Source: an uncultured bacterium | GTDB lineage: Bacteria > Actinomycetota > UBA4738 > HRBIN12 | Assembly: GCA_937881155.1 (NCBI GenBank) | Contig: CALGFI010000138.1 | Coordinates: forward strand, 1-7,433 | Direction: 5' to 3' | Length of the DNA stretch: 7,433 nt | In this document: positions 1 to 6,081 of the stretch, in pieces | Position numbering within the stretch: the stretch's first letter is position 1 | How the letters are laid out: each line of letters starts with the position of its first letter | The notes under the pieces: generated by a model | The model's database searches: none | What the model was told of the DNA's origin: nothing | Seen by the model: the letters and a program-made list of their open reading frames with translations, nothing else | Made by a program: the position numbers and the translations under genes

Positions 1-71
1 GGTCGCGTCCGCTCGAGCTCGCGGAGATCATCGGCAACGTCGCGAAGGACCACGCGCCCGCTTCGCCGTAG
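1..71 (+). CDS. 3' end of an unidentified gene (partial)
   Basis: Reading from base 3, one frame is open to a TAG stop at 69-71 and gives about 22 residues, ending in LAEIIGNVAKDHAPASP. The composition is protein-like, with a short amphipathic helix and a Pro/Ala-rich tail, and most third codon positions are G or C as in the neighbouring genes. The other two forward frames give Arg/Ser-rich peptides typical of shadow frames. The fragment is too short to assign a family. It probably ends a gene lying upstream of the window on the same strand as the HNH gene. The 86-nt gap that follows holds a full promoter, so the two genes are likely transcribed separately. Confidence 0.5.
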   Translation, partial: SRPLELAEIIGNVAKDHAPASP

Positions 72-105
72 TTCGCCGAGCGATGAGCGGCTCGCGCGAT
101 GGGAG

Positions 106-127
106 TGTCAGACCCACGTTGTAGCGT
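106..127 (+). promoter_or_regulatory. PafBC-type (RecA-NDp) DNA-damage promoter
   Basis: TGTCAGAC at 106-113 is followed by exactly 8 nt and then TAGCGT at 122-127. This matches the architecture described for the LexA-independent, PafBC-dependent actinobacterial damage promoter (TGTCRGTG, N8, TANNNT). The last two bases of the upstream element (AC instead of TG) deviate. The expected transcription start is near 133-135, about 24 nt before the HNH start codon. No canonical -35 hexamer is visible, as expected for this class. Confidence 0.72.
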
Positions 128-129
128 CA

Positions 130-143
130 CGAACATGGGTTCG
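130..143 (+). promoter_or_regulatory. LexA-binding SOS box
   Basis: CGAACATGGGTTCG is a palindrome with perfect 5-bp arms around a 4-nt centre. It matches the actinobacterial SOS box (TCGAAC-N4-GTTCGA) except for the outermost left base (A at 129). It starts 3 nt after the -10 box and covers the predicted transcription start, so a bound LexA would be expected to block initiation. No second GAAC-N4-GTTC site was noticed elsewhere in the window by eye. 13E12-family genes in mycobacteria are known members of the LexA regulon, which fits. Confidence 0.8.
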
Positions 144-157
144 AAAGAGTCGCAACG

Positions 158-1351
158 ATGAGCTCGCTGCGTTCGGTGTTGGACGAACTTCGGCTGGGCG
201 AGCTGACGTCGCTGTCAGACGACGAGCTGGTCGTCCGACTGGACGAGCTGGAACGCGCCGCGCGCGTCATCGGAGCCGAACGCGCGCGATGTCTGGTCGA
301 GGTCGAACGCCGAGGCGTGCACACCGCCGATGGGCAGCTGTCGGCCGGGGCATGGCTCGCGCATCGCCACGGCATCTCGCAGGGCGCCGCCGCCGCGCAG
401 GTTCAGGTCGCGCGAGCGCTCGCCGAGATGCCGCGAGTCGCTGATGCGCTCGCCGAGGGCGAGATCTCCGCGTCGGCCGTGGAGGCGCTCGTCCGGGTGC
501 GTGACGCTGCCCCGGAGGCGTTCGCGCAGGAGGAGAAAGTGCTCGTCGACTCGGCGAAGTCGCTTTCGCATCGAGACCTGCGCGTTGCGCTCGACCGGTG
601 GCGGGATGGCGTCGACGCCGCGGGCGCGGCTCGCGAAGAGGAGGAGCGTTTCGCGCGTCGGCGGTTCACCGCAGTCGTCGGTCTCGATGGCATGGTTCGA
701 ACCGATGGCGAGCTCGACCCGGAGAACGGCCAGTACGTGATCACGGCGCTCCAAGCGAAGGTTGACGCGTGGTCGCGAGGAAGGCCCGACGACACGCGCC
801 TGCTGGCACAGCGCCGTGCCGACGCGCTTGGCGAGATCTGTCGCGAGTGGCTGGACCTAGCCGAACGTCCGTCGATCGGTGGCGAACGTCCGCACGTGGT
901 GGTGACGATGAATCTGGACGCGCTGCAGGCTCGCGCGGGCGGTCGCGCGTCGCTCGAGGACGTGGGCACGATCACCGCTGAGTCCGCTCTCCGACTCGCG
1001 TGCGACGCGTCGATCACGCGCGTGATCACCGATGCGCGCTCCGAGCCGCTCGAACTCGGCCGCAAGACGAAGGTCGTCCCGGCTGCGCTCCGTCGAGCGG
1101 TCGCGGTTCGTGACGGCGGATGTCGTTTCCCGGGCTGTGACCGTCCACCCGGCTGGACCGACGCTCACCACGTTCGACATTGGGCCGACGGCGGCGAGAC
1201 CGGGCTGTCGAATCTCGTGCTCCTGTGTCGGCCGCATCACCGCGTGATCCACCGCGGGTTCGGCGTCGCCATGATCCACGGCCGGCCCGAGTTCCGAAGA
1301 CCGGACGGCACGCTCCTCGAGGATCGAGCGCCACCGGCCACGGCGGCGTGA
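158..1351 (+). CDS. DUF222 / HNH endonuclease family protein (13E12-type)
   Basis: This 397-residue protein has an N-terminal DUF222 region (roughly residues 20-285) and a C-terminal HNH nuclease domain (roughly 308-370). DUF222 features include a helical Ala/Arg/Glu-rich start and the QRRADAL segment near 218-224. In the HNH domain the CxxxxC knuckle (C322, C327), the AHH pair (H337, H338), N352, the CRPHH segment (C357, H360, H361) and H365 are all present, so the metal-binding and catalytic core looks intact. The ATG at 158 follows a weak purine-rich ribosome site (GAAAGAG, 143-149) and lies downstream of the predicted transcript start. This is a large actinobacterial paralogous family, including the 13E12 repeat proteins of Mycobacterium tuberculosis. 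Its cellular substrate is unknown; DNA cleavage is inferred from the HNH fold. The promoter indicates induction by DNA damage. The family call is firm, but the precise role is open. Confidence 0.93.
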   Translation: MSSLRSVLDELRLGELTSLSDDELVVRLDELERAARVIGAERARCLVEVERRGVHTADGQLSAGAWLAHRHGISQGAAAAQVQVARALAEMPRVADALAEGEISASAVEALVRVRDAAPEAFAQEEKVLVDSAKSLSHRDLRVALDRWRDGVDAAGAAREEEERFARRRFTAVVGLDGMVRTDGELDPENGQYVITALQAKVDAWSRGRPDDTRLLAQRRADALGEICREWLDLAERPSIGGERPHVVVTMNLDALQARAGGRASLEDVGTITAESALRLACDASITRVITDARSEPLELGRKTKVVPAALRRAVAVRDGGCRFPGCDRPPGWTDAHHVRHWADGGETGLSNLVLLCRPHHRVIHRGFGVAMIHGRPEFRRPDGTLLEDRAPPATAA

Positions 1352-1369
1352 GGTCGCACTAGGCCGCCC

Positions 1370-1408
1370 CGTCCAGTCTGCTTGACTGCCCGTCGCGCAG
1401 ACTGGGCG
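1370..1408. repeat. Inverted repeat between HNH gene and ligC
   Basis: CGTCCAGTCTG (1370-1380) pairs with CAGACTGGGCG (1398-1408), giving an 11-bp stem with one T-G wobble (8 bp perfect at the core) and a 17-nt loop. There is no following T-run, so a classical intrinsic terminator is not supported. It lies 18-56 nt after the HNH stop codon and ends 6 nt before the predicted ligC -10 box. It could be an operator for ligC, a weak terminator for the HNH gene, or chance. Confidence 0.4.
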
Positions 1409-1414
1409 TGCCGA

Positions 1415-1420
1415 TATCGT
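1415..1420 (+). promoter_or_regulatory. -10 box for leaderless ligC transcript
   Basis: TATCGT fits TANNNT and is followed by exactly 7 nt and then the ATG at 1428, so transcription would start on or next to that ATG. No ribosome-binding site at normal spacing precedes the ATG, which agrees with leaderless initiation. No good -35 hexamer is seen at 16-18 nt; a TTGACT at 1382-1387 is too far upstream. Confidence 0.5.
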
Positions 1421-1427
1421 GCGGGAC

Positions 1428-2498
1428 ATGCGTCTGCCCGTGATGCCCCCGGTCAAGCCGATGCTCGCCAAGTCGGTCGCCGAGATCCCGAAGGGCGACC
1501 TCTCGTTCGAGCCGAAGTGGGACGGGTTCCGCTCGATCGTGTTCCGCGACGGCGACGAGGTCGAGATCGGCAGCCGGAACGAGCGGCCGATGACCCGGTA
1601 TTTCCCGGAGCTGGTCGAGGCGGTCAAGGCGAACCTGCCCAACCGGATCGTCGTCGACGGCGAGATCGTCGTGCCCGACTCGTCGGGAAAGCGGCTCGAG
1701 TTCGAGACGCTCCAGCAGCGGATCCATCCCGCCGCCAGTCGCGTGAAGCTACTGTCGCAGCAGACGCCGGCGCACTTCGTGGCGTTCGATCTGCTGGCGC
1801 TCGACGACCGCAACCTGATGAAGGAGCCGTTCGCCGACCGGCGTCGGCTGCTCGAGGACGCGCTCGCAAGCGCGAGCTCGCCGATCCACGTGACGCGTGC
1901 GACGACGGACCGCGAGCTCGCCCTGCAATGGTTCGACGAGTTCGAGGGCGCCGGGCTCGACGGCATCGTCGCCAAGCCGCTCGACGGGACATACCAGCCC
2001 GACAAACGCGTGATGTTCAAGATCAAGCACGAGCGCACGGCCGACTGCGTCGTCGCCGGCTACCGAACGCACAAGACGGACGATCACGCGATCGGCTCGT
2101 TGCTCCTCGGCCTGTACGACGAGAGCGGCGACCTGGCGAACATCGGCGTGGTCGGCGCGCTGCCGATGGCGCAACGCCGAAAGCTGTTCGAGGAGCTCCA
2201 GCCGCTCGTCACCACGTTCGAGGAGCACCCCTGGAACTGGGCGCAGGAGGAGCTCGGCACGCGCACGCCGCAACACTCGGCCGGCAGTCGCTGGGCTTCC
2301 GGCAAGGACCTGACCTTCGTCCCGCTCCGGCCGGAGCGCGTCGTCGAGATCAGGTACGACCACATGGAGGGTCCGCGCCTCCGCCACACCGGCCAGTTCG
2401 TGCGGTGGCGTCCCGACCGCGATCCGCGCTCGTGCACGTTCGAGCAGCTCGAGGAGCCGGTGACGTACGACCTGGCGGAGATCCTCGGCGACAAGTGA
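1428..2498 (+). CDS. ligC: ATP-dependent DNA ligase, LigC type
   Basis: This 356-residue cytoplasmic enzyme seals nicks in duplex DNA using ATP, through a lysine-AMP intermediate. All nucleotidyltransferase motifs are visible: motif I EPKWDGF with adenylated K30, motif Ia SRN (49-51), VVDGE (75-79), motif III FVAFDLL (117-123), motif IV GLDGIVAK (176-183) and motif V FKIK (197-200). These are followed by an OB-fold domain holding the conserved RPERVVEIRYDHM (301-313) and RLRHTGQFVRW segments. Length and the opening LPVMPPVKPMLAKS match mycobacterial LigC. There is no LigD primase or nuclease domain, and no Ku or LigC-associated primase gene nearby. LigC is linked in mycobacteria to base-excision and back-up end-joining repair. 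A GTG at 1419 would add three residues, but the ATG at 1428 is preferred because of the -10 box 7 nt upstream. The gene follows the damage-inducible HNH gene by 76 nt. Confidence 0.93.
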   Translation: MRLPVMPPVKPMLAKSVAEIPKGDLSFEPKWDGFRSIVFRDGDEVEIGSRNERPMTRYFPELVEAVKANLPNRIVVDGEIVVPDSSGKRLEFETLQQRIHPAASRVKLLSQQTPAHFVAFDLLALDDRNLMKEPFADRRRLLEDALASASSPIHVTRATTDRELALQWFDEFEGAGLDGIVAKPLDGTYQPDKRVMFKIKHERTADCVVAGYRTHKTDDHAIGSLLLGLYDESGDLANIGVVGALPMAQRRKLFEELQPLVTTFEEHPWNWAQEELGTRTPQHSAGSRWASGKDLTFVPLRPERVVEIRYDHMEGPRLRHTGQFVRWRPDRDPRSCTFEQLEEPVTYDLAEILGDK

Positions 2499-2503
2499 CA
2501 AGT
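2490..2503 (+). repeat. 7-bp tandem duplication at the ligC stop codon
   Basis: GACAAGT occurs twice in direct succession (2490-2496 and 2497-2503), spanning the last two ligC codons and the TGA. Removing one copy would leave GAC AAG TAG, so the encoded C-terminus is the same with or without the duplication. It is probably a neutral slippage event. Confidence 0.6.
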
Positions 2504-2544
2504 AGGGAACACACGCGAGTCTCGTTCGCGGGCGAGGCCGAGTG

Positions 2545-3810
2545 ATGGTATGCACCTCGAACGAGCGTGCCGGACATTCGATGAACGAACCCCGACTGGG
2601 TCGCCTTCGGGGGCCGGGGCACGACGCGTCGCACGTCGAGCCGATCGAGCTCTTCTACGACGTCGTCTACGTCCTCGCCGTCACCCAGCTGACACGCCAT
2701 CTACTCGACGACCTGAGCTTTCGCGGCGCGATCGAGACGCTCATCCTGTTCCTCGCGGTGTGGGCGGCGTGGATCCACATCGCCTGGCTCACGAACTACC
2801 TCGATCCGCGGGAGCGCGTGATGCGGGTCTTGCTGCTCGCGCTCATGCTCGTCAGTCTCGTTATGTCGGCTTCGTTGCTCGAGGCCTTCGGCGGATACGG
2901 CCTCGCGTTCGGCGGCGCGCTCTCGGCGAGCCTGCTCATCGGTCAAACGTATGGGCTCATCGCCGTGTGGGGACGCGATCCGATCGGGATGGTCTTCGAG
3001 CGAGTGCTCATCTGGTGGGTTCCTGTATCGGCGCTCTTGATCGCCGGAGGGTTGATGGACGGCTCCGCGCGACTCGTCGCGTGGGGTGTTGCGATCCTGG
3101 TCATGTACGTCGTCACCGCGACCGGATTCCCGTTGCCGCGGCTCGGGCACGCCATGACCACCGACTACACGATCTCGGGCGAGCATTTCGCGCACCGCTG
3201 CTACCTGTTCATCACGATCGCGCTGGGCGAGACGATCCTGGTGATCGGTACGCAGTTCGCTCGACTGCCTCGGGATGCCCCCACGATGGGAGCGTTCGTG
3301 TTGGCGTTCCTCGGCAGCGCCGGGCTGTGGTGGCTGTACTTCGACCGTGACGCCGAGGCAGGCATCGGCGCCATCTCGGCTGCTGCGGATCCAGGACGTC
3401 TGGGCGTGTGGGCGTACACGTTCTTCCACGTCCCGTTGGTCGCCGGGGTCATCGTCTCCGCGGCGGCCTTCGAGCTGACGCTTGCGCACCCGAACAGCGA
3501 GGTGGACGTTGCGACTGCCTGCCTGATGCTCGGCGGCGCCGCGTTGTTCCTCTTCGGGCTTGCGCTGTTCGAGCTGGAGATCTCGAGAGCGTCGGTCGTT
3601 CCGCCGTTGATCGCCATCGGCGGCCTCGCCGCGCTGACTCCGGTGGCCACCGTCGCGACGAACCTCGGCCTGCTCGCGGCGACGACGGCAGTCATCGCTG
3701 TTGCTTCGATGTCACTCACGATGGGACGTCGCATCGTGGTCGAGTCCGGTGCGCACGAACGTGGCTGGACGAAGAGGCGGCGGGCGAGCGCTAGCCGTCG
3801 ATCGCGATGA
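2545..3810 (+). CDS. LtrA-family (low temperature requirement A) membrane protein
   Basis: This protein of 421 residues is highly hydrophobic after an approximately 30-residue polar N-terminus, with about ten to twelve likely membrane spans, and ends in a very basic tail (RRRASASRRSR). Family hallmarks are the opening VEPIELFYDVVYVLAVTQLT (31-50), the block around 213-235 containing IALGETIL, WWLYF (262-266) and HVPLVAGVI (295-303). The family is named from a Listeria gene needed for growth in the cold; its molecular function is unknown and no substrate can be inferred here. The ATG at 2545 is chosen because GCGAGG (2532-2537) lies 7 nt upstream; a GTG at 2542 or an ATG at 2581 is possible, and the conserved region begins only after 2581. 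It starts 46 nt after ligC and may be cotranscribed with it. Its 3' end overlaps the convergent dehydrogenase gene by 20 bp. Confidence 0.9.
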   Translation: MVCTSNERAGHSMNEPRLGRLRGPGHDASHVEPIELFYDVVYVLAVTQLTRHLLDDLSFRGAIETLILFLAVWAAWIHIAWLTNYLDPRERVMRVLLLALMLVSLVMSASLLEAFGGYGLAFGGALSASLLIGQTYGLIAVWGRDPIGMVFERVLIWWVPVSALLIAGGLMDGSARLVAWGVAILVMYVVTATGFPLPRLGHAMTTDYTISGEHFAHRCYLFITIALGETILVIGTQFARLPRDAPTMGAFVLAFLGSAGLWWLYFDRDAEAGIGAISAAADPGRLGVWAYTFFHVPLVAGVIVSAAAFELTLAHPNSEVDVATACLMLGGAALFLFGLALFELEISRASVVPPLIAIGGLAALTPVATVATNLGLLAATTAVIAVASMSLTMGRRIVVESGAHERGWTKRRRASASRRSR

Positions 3811-4792
3811 CGACCTTTCCCTTCGCCGCTCCCCGTTCGACGTAGAGCAGCGCCTCGGCGATCTCGTGCATCGGGAAGCGCCGATCGATGATCGGGCGGA
3901 CCGCGCCCGAGTCGATCATCTCGGTCACTCGCGCCATTTCCTCAGGTCGGTTCTGCGCGCCGCGGTAGATGCTCAGCTTTCTGCCGCCGCGCACCTTCAT
4001 CCACCCCTGGAGGAGGACCGTGGTGAACACCCGGTCGGCGATGCCGCCGCCGACGAAGTACAGGACGTACCGGCCGTTCGGCGTCAATACGCGTTTGCTG
4101 TGCACGACGGAACGGAAGTCGCCGAGTGAGCCGTACGCGGCGACGTCGAGGATCAGGTCGAAGCGCCCACCGCTCTCGGAATAGTGACCTTGCGTGTAGT
4201 CGAGCATGTCGTCGGCGCCCGCCGCGCCCATCACATCGAACTTGGACCCCGCATCGACGCCGGTCACGGTTGCCCCCAGCGCCTTGGCGATCTGGATGGC
4301 GAAGGTTCCGAGTCCGCCGCCCGCCCCGTTGACGAGCACGTGATCTCCCGGCCGGAGTGGCCCCTTGCCGGTCAGTCCCTGGTACGCGCGAATGCCGGCG
4401 GTGGGGACGCACGCCGCCTCCTCGAAGCTCAGCGAGGCGGGCTTCCAGGCGAGAGCACGCGCAGGGACGGCGACGTACTCGGCGAACGCACCGAACCCGA
4501 ACCCCGTGAGGTCGGCGATGACGTTGTCGCCGGCGCGGATCCGGGGGACACGATCACCCACGGCCTCCACCGTTCCCGCGATGTCCGACCCGAGGATCAT
4601 GTGTTTGGGCTGCCGCCACGCGCCCGGGCGGATGAAGATCTCTCCGCGCACGTATTGAAGATCGTCGAGGTTCACGGTCGACGCGCGTACGCGGACGAGC
4701 ACATCGTGTGGCCCGACCCTCGGGCGCGGGATGTCCTCGACGCGAAGCACGGACTCGGGATTCCCGTACGAGCGGTACACGACCGCCTTCAT
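3791..4792 (-). CDS. Zinc-independent quinone oxidoreductase-like dehydrogenase (MDR superfamily)
   Basis: This 333-residue protein of the medium-chain dehydrogenase/reductase superfamily has an N-terminal GroES-like domain (about 1-125), including GSDIAGTVEAVGDRV (68-82), and a Rossmann domain with the nucleotide-binding loop NGAGGGLGTFAIQIAK (155-170). The usual Cys/His ligands for catalytic and structural zinc are absent, which points to the quinone oxidoreductase/enoyl reductase branch, using NAD(P)H on an unknown unsaturated carbonyl or quinone. The KxxVVI segment near the C-terminus is also typical. The same frame is open well upstream, but the family start is MKAVVY at 4792. That ATG overlaps the stop codon of the preceding reductase gene (ATGA, 4 nt), so the two are very likely translationally coupled. 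The substrate cannot be predicted. Confidence 0.93.
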   Translation of the reverse strand: MKAVVYRSYGNPESVLRVEDIPRPRVGPHDVLVRVRASTVNLDDLQYVRGEIFIRPGAWRQPKHMILGSDIAGTVEAVGDRVPRIRAGDNVIADLTGFGFGAFAEYVAVPARALAWKPASLSFEEAACVPTAGIRAYQGLTGKGPLRPGDHVLVNGAGGGLGTFAIQIAKALGATVTGVDAGSKFDVMGAAGADDMLDYTQGHYSESGGRFDLILDVAAYGSLGDFRSVVHSKRVLTPNGRYVLYFVGGGIADRVFTTVLLQGWMKVRGGRKLSIYRGAQNRPEEMARVTEMIDSGAVRPIIDRRFPMHEIAEALLYVERGAAKGKVVIAIDG

Positions 4793-5340
4793 CGCCCGGT
4801 CCGATAGCGCAGGTACACGGTCCCGTTCGAGAAACGCCGCTCTTCTTCGAGCGTGAGCTCGACCGACGATCCTGCGGGGAACGCGCTGGTCCCGCCGCCC
4901 ACGACGACGGGGGACAAGAACAGGCTCCACTCGTCCACCAGCCCCGCGGCAATCGCGCGCGCCGCCAGCGTCGGCCCCCCGATCGACAGGTCTCGGTCCG
5001 CCGACGCCTTCATCGCCGCGACGGCGTTGGGATCGAACGTTCGCTCGAGCCGCGTCCGTGCCGTCGAGACCGACTCGAGCGTCGAGGAGTACACGACCTT
5101 GTCTGTCGAACGCCAGAGGTCGGCGAAATCGGCGATGACCGGCCGCTGGTCCTGGATCGTGTCCCACACGGCGAGCACCTCGTACATCCGCCGGCCCAGC
5201 AGGTGCGTCCCGACCGAGCGGTCGATGTCGTTCACGAACGCGTGGACCTCGTCGTCGGGCTCGGCCCAGTCGAAGTTGCCGTTCGCGTCGGCGATGTACC
5301 CATCGAGTGAGGCGAGCGAGGTGTAGATCAGCCTGGCCAC
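4789..5340 (-). CDS. Dihydrofolate reductase-family (RibD C-terminal domain) protein
   Basis: This 183-residue single-domain protein has the fold shared by dihydrofolate reductase and the reductase half of RibD. Visible signatures are the N-terminal SLDGYIAD (11-18), the LLGRRMYE segment (47-54), the nucleotide-binding DLSIGGPTLA (117-126) and the DEWSLFLSPVVVGGG stretch (136-150). It is not a housekeeping FolA, because it lacks the FolA-type active-site pattern. Such proteins are common in actinobacteria as NADPH-dependent reductases of unknown substrate. The GTG start at 5340 is preferred because the conserved N-terminal strand begins directly after it and a TACGGT -10 box lies exactly 7 nt upstream, indicating a leaderless message. 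It is the first gene of an operon with the quinone-oxidoreductase-like dehydrogenase, whose ATG overlaps its TGA. Confidence 0.92.
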   Translation of the reverse strand: MARLIYTSLASLDGYIADANGNFDWAEPDDEVHAFVNDIDRSVGTHLLGRRMYEVLAVWDTIQDQRPVIADFADLWRSTDKVVYSSTLESVSTARTRLERTFDPNAVAAMKASADRDLSIGGPTLAARAIAAGLVDEWSLFLSPVVVGGGTSAFPAGSSVELTLEEERRFSNGTVYLRYRTGR

Positions 5341-5347
5341 GAGTTGA

Positions 5348-5353
5348 ACCGTA
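5348..5353 (-). promoter_or_regulatory. -10 box for the reductase/dehydrogenase operon (leaderless)
   Basis: On the minus strand TACGGT (5353 down to 5348) is followed by 7 nt and the GTG start at 5340, the same spacing as at ligC and the LysE-family gene. No ribosome-binding site is visible before the GTG. A -35 element is not obvious. Confidence 0.5.
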
Positions 5354-5385
5354 TACGAGCCGCGGCGTCAGTCTCTAGCGGGGGG

Positions 5386-5397
5386 TCTCGGTCGAGA
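5386..5397. repeat. Short palindrome upstream of the reductase operon
   Basis: TCTCGGTCGAGA has perfect 5-bp arms (TCTCG/CGAGA) around a 2-nt centre. It lies about 45-57 bp upstream of the reductase start codon, where an activator could bind, but a palindrome of this length could also arise by chance. Confidence 0.25.
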
Positions 5398-5480
5398 GCG
5401 TGGATGGACGCAGCCACGGCGAGTTTGGTCGCGGCATTACTCCATTCGCGTCGCAGCGTCGGTGCGTCTAACCGAGCCAT

Positions 5481-6056
5481 TCACCCCAGGCCGTCGAGGA
5501 ACGCGAGTACGCGCTGCTTGAGCAACGTTGCTGCGCTCTCGTCGTAATCGGGCGTGCTGTTGTCGATGAACAGGTGTCGATCACCCGGATACAGGAAGAG
5601 GTCGGCGTCGGCGGTCGAATCTGCGAGTTGGCGCGCCGCGTCGAGGTCGCCTTCGAGGACCCACTCGTCTTGCTCCATCATGTGAACCTGGGCTGGGACG
5701 CCGCTCGGCCATTCGGTTCCGAACTCCGACGGCGGGAAGCACCCGCTGATGAAGATGGCGCCGCGCGCGCCGTCCCGATTTTGAGCCAGCTCCTGAGCGG
5801 CCATCACGCCGAGCGAGATGCCGGCGTAGACGATCTCCTGCGGCAGGCTCTCGGCGACGATGCTGCCGCGCTCGCCGATCGTGTCGAATCCCACCTGCTG
5901 CGCGTACGCGATTCCCGCAGCGAGCTCGGTCATGGTGTTGCCGTCGTACAGGTCGGGCGTCTCAACCGTGTGCCCGGCGGCGCGCAGTTCGTCGGCGAAC
6001 TCGATGACGCCGGGCGTCAGCCCTTGCGCATGATGGAAGAGGAGGACCTCGGCCAT
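5481..6056 (-). CDS. Dienelactone hydrolase-family alpha/beta hydrolase
   Basis: This small cytoplasmic alpha/beta hydrolase has 191 residues. The family start MAEVLLFHHAQGLTPG is clear, followed by the nucleophile elbow GISLG with Ser81, a likely acid residue Asp130 (MEQDEW) and the catalytic histidine His161 (GDRHLF), so the triad looks complete. Classical dienelactone hydrolases use cysteine as the nucleophile; serine here suggests an esterase-like or other hydrolytic activity on an unknown substrate. The frame is open far upstream, but that extension lies in the antiparallel shadow of the winged-helix gene. The ATG at 6056 matches the family start. It follows the AlkZ-like gene by 25 nt and is probably in the same operon. 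A TAGGCT at 6072-6067, 10 nt before the ATG, could give an extra internal promoter. Confidence 0.9.
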   Translation of the reverse strand: MAEVLLFHHAQGLTPGVIEFADELRAAGHTVETPDLYDGNTMTELAAGIAYAQQVGFDTIGERGSIVAESLPQEIVYAGISLGVMAAQELAQNRDGARGAIFISGCFPPSEFGTEWPSGVPAQVHMMEQDEWVLEGDLDAARQLADSTADADLFLYPGDRHLFIDNSTPDYDESAATLLKQRVLAFLDGLG

Positions 6057-6066
6057 TTCGACGGGC

Positions 6067-6072
6067 AGCCTA
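6067..6072 (-). promoter_or_regulatory. Possible internal -10 box before the hydrolase gene
   Basis: TAGGCT on the minus strand lies in the 25-nt gap before the hydrolase ATG, with a 10-nt spacer. The spacing is slightly longer than at the other leaderless starts in the window, and TANNNT is a permissive pattern, so this is weak. Confidence 0.25.
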
Positions 6073-6081
6073 CACGTCGCG

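Noticed and set aside
77..94. Possible terminator hairpin (CGAGC/GCTCG) after the first partial gene
   Set aside because: Only a 5-bp stem with an 8-nt loop and no T-run; expected by chance in such GC-rich DNA.
1352..1427. Possible SOS box or PafBC promoter for ligC
   Set aside because: No GAAC-N4-GTTC palindrome and no TGTC element 8 nt upstream of the TATCGT box; only the -10 box and an inverted repeat are present.
857..2038. 393-codon minus-strand open frame opposite the HNH gene and ligC
   Set aside because: It spans the end of one well-supported gene and the start of another, is Ser/Arg-rich with no recognisable domain, and is what high-GC antisense frames look like.
1382..2545. 387-codon plus-strand frame overlapping ligC
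   Set aside because: The translation is an Arg/Ala/Asp-rich low-complexity shadow of ligC; the ligC frame carries all ligase motifs.
1749..2555. 268-codon minus-strand frame opposite ligC
   Set aside because: Antisense shadow with strongly biased Leu/Val/Arg/Glu composition and no family signature.
2701..3489. 262-codon minus-strand frame opposite the LtrA-family gene
   Set aside because: Highly charged antisense shadow of a hydrophobic protein gene; no domain recognised.
5034..5043. CGAACGTTCG palindrome inside the reductase gene
   Set aside because: It lacks the 4-nt spacer of an SOS box and lies within coding sequence.
4793..5167. N-terminal extension of the dehydrogenase frame
   Set aside because: The extension overlaps the reductase gene on the same strand in another frame, is Arg/Gly-rich, and the family start MKAVVY at 4792 has an ATGA overlap with the reductase stop.
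5344..5547. 67-codon plus-strand ORF in the gap before the hydrolase gene
   Set aside because: Ser/Arg/Ala-rich with no family resemblance, and its 3' part is antisense to the hydrolase gene.
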